Translations under genes and position numbers: made by a program | The notes under the pieces: generated by a model | Told to the model about the DNA's origin: nothing | Databases searched by the model: none | The model's input: the letters and a program-made list of their open reading frames with translations, nothing else | NCBI GenBank assembly: GCA_022447855.1 | Contig: JAKUTX010000007.1 | Location: 5,102-69,101, forward strand | Length of the DNA: 64,000 bases | Origin: UBA6927 sp022447855 | Lineage (GTDB): Bacteria; Chloroflexota; Dehalococcoidia; Lucifugimonadales; UBA6927 | Direction: 5' to 3' | In this document: positions 54,488 through 63,044 of the stretch, piece by piece | How positions within the stretch are numbered: position 1 is the first letter of the stretch | Layout of the letters: each line of letters begins with the position of its first letter

Positions 54488-55795
54488 TTAAAGCATTGGA
54501 AGGTATCGATCAATTTCGTACTTAGATACTTGGGATCGATAATTTTCCCATTCTATTTTTTTGTTTTCAATAAAGCTATTGAAAGTAGGTTCTCCTAATG
54601 CTTTTTTTAGTAGGGAGCTATTTTCGGAAACTGTAAGTGCTTCCCAAAGGCTATCAGGCAATCGATTCTTGTTTGATAGATCGTTTGAATTTGGAAGTTC
54701 GTATTTTTTCTCAATCCCCTCAAGTCCAGCTGCGAGCATGACTGCGAATGTCAAATATGGATTGCATGCTGAATCTGGTGCACGGTATTCGATTCTACGC
54801 GATTGTTCTCTACCAATTACAAACTCCGGAACTCTAATTAAATGAGACTTGTTTACGGTGGCCCAGGAAATTTCCGTAGGGGCTTCAAAGTTTGGAACCA
54901 GTCTTTTATATGAATTGACCCATTGATTGGTCACGGCAGTTATTTCTCTTGCATGTGTGAGTAAACCTGCGATGAAGTGTTTGGCAGTTGACGATAAATG
55001 GTCAGTGCTATTCTCATCGAAAAACACATTAGAATCTCCAGAGAATAATGATTGGTGTGTATGCATGCCACTCCCGTTTTGATCAGTGATTGGTTTAGGC
55101 ATAAAGGTTGCATAATATCCGTGTTTAATTGCAATTTCTTTGACCAAATGTCTATATGTCATTACAGTGTCCGCCATGGTTAAAGCATCTGTATGTCGAA
55201 GGGCGATTTCTTGTTGGCTACTTGCAACCTCGTGGTGGCTTGATTCAACAGGGATGCCCAATTCCTCGAGCATAAGTACAGTTTCTCGTCTTAATTCAGT
55301 GGAAATTTCCATTGTGTCTTGGTCAAAATAACCGCCAGTGTCTATAGGCTCTACTCCAGTGGAGTCTTTGAAATAAAAATATTCTATTTCTGGAGCTACG
55401 TAGTAAGTGAACCCTAAATTTGATGCCCTTTCTAAGTTTTTGGTGAGTATCATTCTTGGATCTCCATCAAAAGGATCACCGTCTGGGGTATATAAGTTAC
55501 AAAACATTCGTGCAACTGAGTTTGTACGAGGGCGCCAAGGTAATATTGCGAATGTGTGAGGGTCTGGAACAGCATATAGGTCACTCTCACCAAAGTTTGC
55601 TCGAGCAAATCCCTGAATAGAAGAGGCGTCAAATCCCATTCCTCTGGATAAAGAATCTTCTAATTCTGCTTCAGTAATAGCGAACCCTTTTAGATTTCCA
55701 AGTATGTCGCTGAACCAAAGTCTTATGAATTTGACGTCATTGTCCCGTGCTTGACGTAGAACGTATTCTATTGCTTTTTGATCTTGATTATTCAT
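54488..55795 (-). CDS. glnA: Glutamine synthetase, type I
   Basis: Makes glutamine from glutamate, ammonia and ATP. The 435 residues are closer to the shorter GSI-alpha form of Gram-positives than to the adenylylated E. coli enzyme (469). Visible motifs: MGFDASSIQGF, PEIEYFYF, GSGMHTHQSLF, and YKRLVPNFEAPTEISW with RRIEYRAPDSACNPY. The loop holding the adenylylated Tyr in E. coli reads SNKNRLPDSLW without a Tyr, so control by adenylylation is unlikely. No GlnR/GlnK gene lies nearby. A TATAAT box is found upstream. Confidence 0.97.
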   Translation of the reverse strand: MNNQDQKAIEYVLRQARDNDVKFIRLWFSDILGNLKGFAITEAELEDSLSRGMGFDASSIQGFARANFGESDLYAVPDPHTFAILPWRPRTNSVARMFCNLYTPDGDPFDGDPRMILTKNLERASNLGFTYYVAPEIEYFYFKDSTGVEPIDTGGYFDQDTMEISTELRRETVLMLEELGIPVESSHHEVASSQQEIALRHTDALTMADTVMTYRHLVKEIAIKHGYYATFMPKPITDQNGSGMHTHQSLFSGDSNVFFDENSTDHLSSTAKHFIAGLLTHAREITAVTNQWVNSYKRLVPNFEAPTEISWATVNKSHLIRVPEFVIGREQSRRIEYRAPDSACNPYLTFAVMLAAGLEGIEKKYELPNSNDLSNKNRLPDSLWEALTVSENSSLLKKALGEPTFNSFIENKKIEWENYRSQVSKYEIDRYLPML

Positions 55796-55817
55796 TATTT
55801 ATCCGAATGTGTCGTAC

Positions 55818-55823
55818 ATTATA
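55818..55823 (-). promoter_or_regulatory. Possible -10 box for glnA
   Basis: A perfect TATAAT is read on the minus strand at 55823-55818, about 22 bases before the glnA ATG. No good -35 hexamer lies at 16-18 bases, so an activator-dependent promoter or a chance match are both possible. Confidence 0.35.
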
Positions 55824-55953
55824 CAGTTTTGGGAATATAGCAGTTAGTTGAGTGTCTTTCAACTATATTAGTTTTGCCGGATTTTGGTATATTTTGTAAC
55901 GGGTGGCTTTTAAAGGATTATATTTTTGAGATTTATTGCTGCTGGAGAAATAA

Positions 55954-56655
55954 ATGGAATTAAAAAATTTCATTGAAAATATTTTAGGGATTAATGTAAA
56001 TAATATCGCGTATTACGAAACCGCGTTTAGGCATAAATCTTATATTAATGAGCAAGAAAATAGCACTTTAGATTCCTATGAAAGATTAGAGTTTCTAGGG
56101 GATGCGATTTTGGATGCTAGTACAGCCCAATGGTTGTTTTCGAAATTCCCTCAAGCTAATGAAGGTAGATTGACAGCTTATCGTAGTTCTTTGGTTAATA
56201 CATCGACTTTGTCTCAAGTTTCTGAAACCTTGGGGCTTGCTGAATATCTATCTCTGGGTAAGGGTGCAGAATTGAGCAATGCTAGAGAAAGTGAATCGCT
56301 AAATGCTGCTTTGTTTGAGGCGCTTATTGGAGCTATATTTTTAGATATTGGATATGAAAAAGCTCGGGAATTTTCAATTGATAATCTTAGAGATTTTATT
56401 GAAAGTTTACCTATTCTAGAATCGCCAAAAACCTTTAAGTCTTTGCTTCACGAATTAATCCAACAACACCCACAATACAGTTTGCCTGAATATCGTTTAA
56501 TTGAAAGATTAGGAAGTGATAATGCTCCAATATTTACTGTTGAAGTGCTAATAAATGATGAAGTTTTAGGCAAAGGTAAGGGGGGCAGGATTGCTCTTGC
56601 AGAGCAGAATGCTGCTGAGCAAGCATTGGTGAAACTTAAGGAATTGTTTAACTGA
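55954..56655 (+). CDS. rnc: Ribonuclease III, Asp ligand replaced
   Basis: Double-strand-specific endoribonuclease for rRNA and mRNA processing. 233 residues: RNase III domain (1-150) with signature SYERLEFLGDAILD (Glu43, Glu46, Asp50), Glu70 and Glu122, then a dsRNA-binding domain (about 155-230, ending GKGKGGRIALAEQNAAEQAL). The second metal ligand that is Asp114 in E. coli falls at Ala119 here (NAALFEALIG). GGAG lies 6 bases before the ATG. Its 3' end overlaps the convergent methyltransferase gene by 8 bases. Confidence 0.95.
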   Translation: MELKNFIENILGINVNNIAYYETAFRHKSYINEQENSTLDSYERLEFLGDAILDASTAQWLFSKFPQANEGRLTAYRSSLVNTSTLSQVSETLGLAEYLSLGKGAELSNARESESLNAALFEALIGAIFLDIGYEKAREFSIDNLRDFIESLPILESPKTFKSLLHELIQQHPQYSLPEYRLIERLGSDNAPIFTVEVLINDEVLGKGKGGRIALAEQNAAEQALVKLKELFN

Positions 56656-57469
56656 TCTTTGTCGCATCTGGATTGTAGCGAGCCCAAAAGAATAGCCACG
56701 GTGGAGCTATAGTTATGAAGTGGTACCAAGTGCCTGGGTCTGCTGGTTCTGTCATATCTCCTATATGTTCATCTAATCGAAGTATAACGAATCCTTCAGA
56801 AGCAATTGTGTTGATAACTGTGGGTAGTATATGACGGAATTCTTTTGGACCGGGGAGAGAAATTGTGGTTCCGTCTTCTGATTCAAAGGTCCAGGTATTA
56901 TTATCTTCGATGGGTTCTCCTGAAACTTGTCCTCCGTCAATATACGGTTTATTAAAGATATAGCCCTCTCCATTCCATGTTCCTTCATGGCTCCCAGCGG
57001 TTAGTGGGTGGGCACACATATAGAAGTAGATTCCATTTGGTTTAATTACTCTTGCCGCTCCTTTGATTGATGGTCTTGGGTCGGGAGTAAAATTTACTGA
57101 ATATGGATGGTAAACAACATCAAAGTGGTTGTCGGGAAGGAATGAAATATCTCTCATGTCAGATTGAATTGTTTCAATATTTAGTTTGTAGTGTGATGCA
57201 ACTTCGTGGTCTCTACTTAATTGTGTTTCTGACAAATCTATAACAGTAACGTTTGCACCAAGTAGACCAAAAGCGGCGCTTTGTTGTCCACCTCCGCCAG
57301 CTAATAATAAAACGTTTTTATTCTTTAAATCTCCTAAAAGATTGTATGGGTCTATTAATTCGCGAGCGGATTTTGGGTTTAAGTCTAAATAAGGCCTAGA
57401 ATATCGGATTCTTTGTGCCGCTAAGTCGTTCCATCTTGCTTGATTAAATTTTCCGATTCCGTCTACCAT
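56648..57469 (-). CDS. Class I SAM-dependent methyltransferase
   Basis: 273 residues. The SAM-binding glycine-rich motif is VLLLAGGGGQQSAAFGLLGA, followed by the acidic VTVIDLSE and SDMRDISFLPDNHFDVVY, the usual motifs I to IV of type 11 methyltransferases. Substrate unknown. I start at the ATG at 57467-57469 with AAGGA 5-6 bases upstream; an in-frame ATG seven codons earlier overlaps the glyA stop. It follows glyA by 10 bases and is probably co-transcribed, a reasonable pairing because glyA feeds one-carbon units. Confidence 0.88.
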   Translation of the reverse strand: MVDGIGKFNQARWNDLAAQRIRYSRPYLDLNPKSARELIDPYNLLGDLKNKNVLLLAGGGGQQSAAFGLLGANVTVIDLSETQLSRDHEVASHYKLNIETIQSDMRDISFLPDNHFDVVYHPYSVNFTPDPRPSIKGAARVIKPNGIYFYMCAHPLTAGSHEGTWNGEGYIFNKPYIDGGQVSGEPIEDNNTWTFESEDGTTISLPGPKEFRHILPTVINTIASEGFVILRLDEHIGDMTEPADPGTWYHFITIAPPWLFFWARYNPDATKIS

Positions 57470-57479
57470 TTTTGTCCTT

Positions 57480-58727
57480 TTATGGAGCATTAATTCCTGG
57501 TACAGGGAATTTTTCTGCTAGATTGGATACCTCAGATTTAACGTTATTTGAAATTTCATTATTGCCAGGATTTTTGAGGGTCTTGAGGATTAATTCTCCG
57601 ATAAGACTAGCTTCTTTCCCTCCCATTCCTCGACTGGTTATTGCAGCAGTTCCTAGCCTGATACCACTTCCAGTTCCTGGAGGGTTTTGGTCGTAAGGAA
57701 TTGTATTTCTGTTAGCAACAATATTGACTTCACCTAATGAAATCTCTGCGTCTTTTCCGTTCAAACCGATTGAAGTTAAATCCACAAGAACCATGTGATT
57801 GTCTGTTCCTCCAGAGACCAATCTTAATCCGCCTTTATTCAGTACTTCAGCTAATGCTTGAGCATTAGAACGAATAGTAGATTGATACAACTTAAATTTT
57901 TTATCTTGAGCCTCTCCGAATGCTACAGCTTTTGCTGCTATTATGTGCTCCATTGGTCCACCTTGCATATTTGGGAAAACGGCTCGGTCAACTGATCGGG
58001 CTAGTTTTTTCTCGCATAAAATCATGCCACCACGTGGTCCTCTTAAAGTTTTGTGAGTGGTAGTGGTGACAATTTGTGCATGAGGAACTGGGGATGGATG
58101 TTCGCCTGCTGCCACTAAACCAGAAATATGTGCCATATCAATCATTAGAATTGCTTCAATGGAATCGGCTATTTTTCTTAGTCGGGGGAAATCTATTGTT
58201 CTAGTATATGCGCTTGCGCCAGCAACCAAGATTTTAGGATTATGTTCTTTTGCAATTTTTTCAACATTTTCATAGTCAATAGTTTCGGTTTTCCGATCTA
58301 CGCCATAGGATACAATTTTGTATAATTTCGAGGAAAAATTTACAGGCGATCCATGTGTTAAATGTCCTCCGTGGTCAAGACTCATACCCATAATTGTATC
58401 TCCCGGAGAGATGGTCGCAAAATATGCAGCCATATTCGCTTGGGCTCCACTGTGAGGTTGAACATTCGCATGATCGGCGCCAAAAATATCCTTTGCTCTT
58501 TGAATAGCTATGCTTTCAGCTACGTCCACAAATTCGCATCCACCATAATATCTTCTTCCAGGGTATCCTTCGGCATATTTATTGGTCATTACAGAGCCCT
58601 GGGCTTCTAATACTGCCTCACTTGCATAATTCTCAGAGGCGATTAAGTTAATTTGATTAATTTGCCTAGCTTTTTCATTTTGGATAGCTTCAGCTATTTC
58701 AGGGTCTTGGTTAATTAGTGATCCCAT
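57480..58727 (-). CDS. glyA: Serine hydroxymethyltransferase
   Basis: PLP enzyme that converts serine and tetrahydrofolate to glycine and methylene-tetrahydrofolate. The 415 residues are of normal length. Visible motifs: INLIASENYASEAVLEAQGS, KYAEGYPGRRYYGGCEFVD, the PLP-lysine segment TTTTHKTLRGPRGG, and GSGIRLGTAAITSRGM. AGGAG lies 6 bases before the ATG. It is divergent from threonine synthase, so the two genes of glycine/threonine metabolism share a region of about 130 bases. I saw no glycine-riboswitch-like structure there. Confidence 0.97.
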   Translation of the reverse strand: MGSLINQDPEIAEAIQNEKARQINQINLIASENYASEAVLEAQGSVMTNKYAEGYPGRRYYGGCEFVDVAESIAIQRAKDIFGADHANVQPHSGAQANMAAYFATISPGDTIMGMSLDHGGHLTHGSPVNFSSKLYKIVSYGVDRKTETIDYENVEKIAKEHNPKILVAGASAYTRTIDFPRLRKIADSIEAILMIDMAHISGLVAAGEHPSPVPHAQIVTTTTHKTLRGPRGGMILCEKKLARSVDRAVFPNMQGGPMEHIIAAKAVAFGEAQDKKFKLYQSTIRSNAQALAEVLNKGGLRLVSGGTDNHMVLVDLTSIGLNGKDAEISLGEVNIVANRNTIPYDQNPPGTGSGIRLGTAAITSRGMGGKEASLIGELILKTLKNPGNNEISNNVKSEVSNLAEKFPVPGINAP

Positions 58728-58861
58728 TGTTTCTCCTGTTTTAAGAAATAATACTTCGAAATTTAATCAATCAAAAACATTTCTTGAACATGTGATTAAA
58801 TCTTAAGTAATGATAGACTAATATAACGTAAGTGACTACTAATGCTTTAAGAGGTTTGGAC

Positions 58862-59917
58862 ATGAGAGAAGGTGTTTTGGAGCGGTACAGGCAATATTTG
58901 CCAATCACCGATGCAACTCCAATATTCACATTGGGAGAAGGTTCCACTCCTTTAGTCAAATCTCGCAAGATTGGTGAAAGAATCGGTTGTGATCAACTGT
59001 ATTTTAAATTAGAAGGATGTAATCCAACTGGATCCTTTAAAGATCGAGGCATGGTGGTAGCAGTAGCAAAGGCGATTGAATCTGGAGCTGAACAGATTGC
59101 GTGCGCTTCTACTGGTAATACTAGTGCATCTGCTGCTGCTTACGGTTCATATTATGGACTTTCCACAATTGTGTTTGTTCCTAAAGGTAATATTGCTAAA
59201 GGGAAACTTGCTCAGGCAGTTGCATATGGTGCAAGGATTATGGCAATAGATGGCAGTTTTGATGATGCTCTTAGTATTGTCAGATCAGTCACGGAAAAGC
59301 ACCCAATTGCTCTGATCAATTCAATTAATCCTAATAGGGTACAAGGACAAAAGACTGCTGCCTTCGAAATTATTGAGGATTTGGGAGACTCACCTGACGA
59401 AATATATATTCCTGTTGGAAACGCAGGGAATATAACTGCATATTGGTTGGGTTTTACTGAGGCATTCAATATGGAATGGATTAACAAGCGTCCTCGTATG
59501 ATGGGCTTTCAGGCAGAAGGAGCGGCTCCTATTGTTCAAGGTGAACCAGTTTCTAATCCTGAAACTATTGCGACGGCAATTAGAGTAGGTCGTCCAGCTA
59601 GTTGGAGTGGGGCGGTAAATGCCAGGGATGAGAGCCAAGGAGCAATAGAATCTGTTTCAGACGATGAGATTATGGAAGCATATAAAATGGTCGCGCGAGA
59701 AGAAGGTGTATTTTGTGAACCTGCTTCTGCTGCATCAATTGCAGGTTTATTGAAGTCAAAACGTAACGGGGTTAATTTCAATGATAAGAAAGTAGTTTGT
59801 ATTCTTACTGGAAATGGATTAAAAGATCCTGATCTTGCTGGACAATTAGATCCGTTAGAGATGCAAGAATTTTCTGCTAATTTGTCTGATGTCGAACGCG
59901 GTCTCAAGTTAAGTTAA
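58862..59917 (+). CDS. thrC: Threonine synthase
   Basis: PLP enzyme making threonine from O-phosphohomoserine. 351 residues from ATG 58862, chosen because AGAGGT lies 7 bases upstream; a GTG ten codons earlier has no ribosome site. The N-terminus GVLERYRQYLPI and FTLGEGSTPLV are typical, the PLP Lys is in PTGSFKDRGM, the phosphate loop is ASTGNTSASAAAYG, and EGVFCEPASAASIAGL lies near the end. It belongs to the short, monofunctional class found in many bacteria and archaea. Confidence 0.95.
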   Translation: MREGVLERYRQYLPITDATPIFTLGEGSTPLVKSRKIGERIGCDQLYFKLEGCNPTGSFKDRGMVVAVAKAIESGAEQIACASTGNTSASAAAYGSYYGLSTIVFVPKGNIAKGKLAQAVAYGARIMAIDGSFDDALSIVRSVTEKHPIALINSINPNRVQGQKTAAFEIIEDLGDSPDEIYIPVGNAGNITAYWLGFTEAFNMEWINKRPRMMGFQAEGAAPIVQGEPVSNPETIATAIRVGRPASWSGAVNARDESQGAIESVSDDEIMEAYKMVAREEGVFCEPASAASIAGLLKSKRNGVNFNDKKVVCILTGNGLKDPDLAGQLDPLEMQEFSANLSDVERGLKLS

Positions 59918-59952
59918 TCAGATGATATATTTTTCCATTCGGTGTAATTAAT

Positions 59953-60936
59953 ATGGTGGCTTCGATTTCGATTCAGGAGATTGATTTTAATAATGCAAAT
60001 GCTGTTTGGGATGACATTATGTCAAGAACGACTGAAACGTCAATTTTCCAGACTTTCCGATGGCAAAAATTGTGGTTGGAACATTTTCGCCAAGATGCTA
60101 GTTTGATTGTCTTGCAGCTTGAAAAAGAAAATTCTCCTATAGGTATTGCCCCAATGATGGTATCTAATAAGAAACTTTCATTTATAGGAAGTACTGATGT
60201 GTTTGATTATAGGGATTTTATTGGAGCACATCATTTAGATTTGAATGATTTTGATGCGATTGTTGAAAGATTAAAAGATTGGGATTGGGATGAAATCAAT
60301 TTACAATCAATTCCTGAAGATTCCCCAACATACTCAATTTTGCCAGGATTGTTGGAATCATTAGGAATGGCAGTGGTTGTGAAGGAGGAGGATGTTGCGC
60401 CGATATCAATTTTGCAATCCGATTGGGATGGATATGTGTCGGAACTGCCTCGTAAGTATAGGCACGAGTTAAGAAGAAAAATCAGAAGAATTGAAAGATC
60501 ATATGATGTGGTTGAACAAGAAATTGTCTCAGAAGATCACTCAGATGAAGATACAGATGAATTCTTAGAGCTTATGAAATCAAGCAGTTCAGAAAAACTA
60601 GAATTCCTTACGCCTGCCAGGGAACAGTTTTTCCGTGAAATGGTTAAACTTTTTTCTGCATCTGGAGACCTGAAAATGCATTTTCTGAAACTGGATGGCA
60701 ACAGAGTTGCAAGTTGTATAGCATTTGATTATGGGTCAAAGTATCTTTTGTATAACAGTGGATTTAATCCAAGCTATTATTCAGATAGTGTTGGCTTGAT
60801 CAACAAGGCATATTGTATACGGCAAGCCATTAATGATGGTAGACAGACATTTGATTTTTTACGTGGGGCTGAACGTTATAAATATGATTTGGGTGCTGAG
60901 AATCGTTCTTTGTTTGAGATTGTTGCTCGAAGATAA
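59953..60936 (+). CDS. GNAT acetyltransferase, FemAB/CelD-like
   Basis: 327 residues. The N-terminal part (SIFQTFRWQKLWLEHFR) and C-terminal GNAT domain (about 170-300; YVSELPRKYRHELRRKIRR, then LDGNRVASCIAFDYGSKYLL and DFLRGAERYKYDLGAE) match the acetyltransf_6 family related to FemAB aminoacyl transferases and often linked to polysaccharide or cell-wall modification. Acceptor unknown. The GT4 glycosyltransferase gene follows after 35 bases, and a joint role in a cell-surface or small-molecule glycoside is possible. The start lacks a strong ribosome site. Confidence 0.85.
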   Translation: MVASISIQEIDFNNANAVWDDIMSRTTETSIFQTFRWQKLWLEHFRQDASLIVLQLEKENSPIGIAPMMVSNKKLSFIGSTDVFDYRDFIGAHHLDLNDFDAIVERLKDWDWDEINLQSIPEDSPTYSILPGLLESLGMAVVVKEEDVAPISILQSDWDGYVSELPRKYRHELRRKIRRIERSYDVVEQEIVSEDHSDEDTDEFLELMKSSSSEKLEFLTPAREQFFREMVKLFSASGDLKMHFLKLDGNRVASCIAFDYGSKYLLYNSGFNPSYYSDSVGLINKAYCIRQAINDGRQTFDFLRGAERYKYDLGAENRSLFEIVARR

Positions 60937-60971
60937 AGAACCTAATCTATTAAATTAGGATGAAATGATTC

Positions 60972-62198
60972 ATGAAGATCGCACTAATAAGTTTTCATAG
61001 CAGTCCATTAGAAACTCTGGGAGAAAAAGACGCTGGTGGAATGAATGTCTACATTCAACGGTTGTCTCAAGGGTTAAATGAATTAGATCATTCCGTTGAT
61101 ATTTTTTCTAGAGCATTTGATTCTGAAAGTGCGAATATTGAATTTCAAGATGAAAATAAATTTGAATCAATAGTTAGAAATTTTCATTTTAATGCAGGTC
61201 CGTACGACTTAAAAAAAAGCCAATTTATAGATTTTGTAGATGAGTTTGTTGAGAAGGTAATAAGTTTTTGTAACAAAAATGATTTGAAATACGACCTGAT
61301 TTCCAGCCATTACTGGTTATCTGCAATCATTGGTCAAAAGTTGTCTGATTACTGGCAGATTCCACATGTGACTACTTTCCATACTTTGGCAGAAATTAAA
61401 TTGTCTCTTGGAGTGGAGGATGGGACGGATTTACAATTCAGAAGCAAATCTGAAAAAGAAATTATCCAAAGCGTAGATGCTATTGTCGTTTCGACGGATT
61501 TAGAAAAACAGGATTTAATTTCAAAATATGGTGCACTTGAAACTAAAATTCATTCCATTTCACCCGGGGTAAACTTGGACCTTTTCAAATCTATTGATAG
61601 GAATGAATCTAGGCGCATTCTGAATCTTGACCTGCAAGAGAATATTGTTTTGTTTGTTGGAAGAATTGATTCGTTGAAGGGCATTGATTATCTAGTTGAG
61701 GCAATGAGGCAATTGGGTCAAAAATTCCCTTTTCGGTTACAGGTTGTCGGAGGAAGTTTGGATGCTTCTCCCGAATTGAATGAATTGAAATCTAAAATTC
61801 AGGAAGCTGATTTGACCGATAGAGTAGATATTATTGGATCAGTAAGTCAGGAAAAATTGGTTTATTATTATAATTCCTGCGATATTTTTGTAATGCCTTC
61901 TTTACATGAAAGTTTTGGGTTAGCGGCTCTTGAAGCTATGGCATGTGGAATTCCAGTTGTCGTGTCTGATGTAGGCGGTTTGAAAACTTTTGTTACGGAT
62001 AGTGAGACCGGATTTCTCGTAGCTCCTGCAAATGCGAACGAAATTGCAGTAAGAATAGCTCTTTTATTAGAAAATGATTCATTACGGAATCAAATGGGTG
62101 AAAAAGCTCAAATTGAAGCAAGAAGCAGAACTTGGGAAATTACGTCTCGAGAAATTGCTCTTTTATACTCTAATTTAGTTAAATCTCCAAATATTTGA
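60972..62198 (+). CDS. GT4-family glycosyltransferase, MshA-like
   Basis: 408 residues of GT-B fold. The N-terminal domain begins KIALISFHSSPLETLGEKDA with GGMNVYIQRLSQGL, a pattern shared with MshA (mycothiol synthesis) and sucrose-phosphate synthase. The C-terminal donor-binding domain has VLFVGRIDSLKGIDYL-type sequence and the EX7E motif HESFGLAALEAMACGIPVVV. Acceptor and product are not readable; mycothiol synthesis would need mshB/C/D, not seen here. TTAGGATGA lies about 9 bases before the ATG inside a weak hairpin. Confidence 0.9.
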   Translation: MKIALISFHSSPLETLGEKDAGGMNVYIQRLSQGLNELDHSVDIFSRAFDSESANIEFQDENKFESIVRNFHFNAGPYDLKKSQFIDFVDEFVEKVISFCNKNDLKYDLISSHYWLSAIIGQKLSDYWQIPHVTTFHTLAEIKLSLGVEDGTDLQFRSKSEKEIIQSVDAIVVSTDLEKQDLISKYGALETKIHSISPGVNLDLFKSIDRNESRRILNLDLQENIVLFVGRIDSLKGIDYLVEAMRQLGQKFPFRLQVVGGSLDASPELNELKSKIQEADLTDRVDIIGSVSQEKLVYYYNSCDIFVMPSLHESFGLAALEAMACGIPVVVSDVGGLKTFVTDSETGFLVAPANANEIAVRIALLLENDSLRNQMGEKAQIEARSRTWEITSREIALLYSNLVKSPNI

Positions 62199-62328
62199 GA
62201 CCTAAAAATCCTAAAAATATAGGTCTGAATAGGGTTCCAATTCAATATCCAAGCCTTTTAAAATATCTTTGAATGATAAATATTCCTTGATGTTTGTTGT
62301 CTGGGATTTTTTGTGAATAGGAGAAATT

Positions 62329-62961
62329 ATGAATACTAAAACTTTAACTAGTTGGTTGTTAATTGTAGGTCCAATATTGATGTTTGGTATGTTTGCATTT
62401 TTGTGGCCAGCATTAATTGGCGAAGGTGAGACTGCTGCATCTGATGTGGCGGAATTGATGGATAATCCACAATTGTCACTGATCATGACGGCTATAGGGA
62501 CCCTGATATTTGTTGGAACAATTAGTGGTTTAGCGCTTTTGTCATGGTCGAAAGCACCAGAATCAGGAGCGGTAGGTGCTCTTGGATCACTTTCTAGTAT
62601 TGTGTTTGTTGGTGTAGCCGCCGTAGGAATAGCAGCCATGGGAAGCAATTTTGGAGTTATCGAAGAAGGTGCTGATAATGTGGCTGGCGCTGAGATGATT
62701 TCTCAGGTCGCGGGCTGGGGTCTTTTTAACGGTCTTTTTTGGTTCTGGAGTATTGGTAATATTCTTCTTGGTGCCACTCTAGTAGTTGAGAAGAAACTTA
62801 ACAATATAGTTTCTTGGTTATTTCTATTAGTTGGTGTACTGATGGTACTTACACAAATAGTAGAAGCAGATCTCGGAGATATAGTTGAAATCGTGATTTG
62901 GATCTCTATGACTCTAGTTACTGTCGCAGTTGGATATTTCAATCTTAAGTCAGATTCTTAA
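62329..62961 (+). CDS. Hydrophobic membrane protein, tandem paralog 1
   Basis: 210 residues with about six hydrophobic helices (roughly 8-28, 50-70, 82-104, 128-150, 155-173, 182-203). It is clearly homologous over its whole length to the next gene: both begin MNxKTLxSWLLxVGPI, carry LIGEGET near 30, FWFWSxGNIxLGA near 140 and end GYFNLKS-like. I do not recognise the family. AGGAG lies 6 bases before the ATG. The 130-base gap before it holds a weak inverted repeat and no obvious promoter. Confidence 0.75.
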   Translation: MNTKTLTSWLLIVGPILMFGMFAFLWPALIGEGETAASDVAELMDNPQLSLIMTAIGTLIFVGTISGLALLSWSKAPESGAVGALGSLSSIVFVGVAAVGIAAMGSNFGVIEEGADNVAGAEMISQVAGWGLFNGLFWFWSIGNILLGATLVVEKKLNNIVSWLFLLVGVLMVLTQIVEADLGDIVEIVIWISMTLVTVAVGYFNLKSDS

Positions 62962-62990
62962 GTTTTTTACATTACTAAAATGAATTTTTT

Positions 62991-63020
62991 GGGTAGGCCT
63001 ATCTCTGGATAGGTCTATCC
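62991..63020 (+). other. Stable RNA hairpin between the tandem paralogs
   Basis: GGGTAGGCCTATC (62991-63003) pairs with GATAGGTCTATCC (63008-63020), 13 pairs including two G-T, with a 4-base loop TCTG. No T-run follows, so it is unlikely to be a simple terminator. It ends 14 bases before the ribosome site of the second gene and could stabilise a processed message or modulate translation. Confidence 0.6.
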
Positions 63021-63044
63021 TATTAGCAAAAAAAGGGAGAAATC

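Noticed and set aside
58728..58861. Glycine or folate riboswitch before glyA
   Set aside because: Only AT-rich spacer; none of the conserved aptamer cores were seen.
59536..59907. 123-codon frame opposite threonine synthase
   Set aside because: Shadow of thrC; no ribosome site.
62198..62226. Terminator after the GT4 gene
   Set aside because: The inverted repeat AGACCTA/TAGGTCT has only seven pairs, a 15-base loop and no following T-run.
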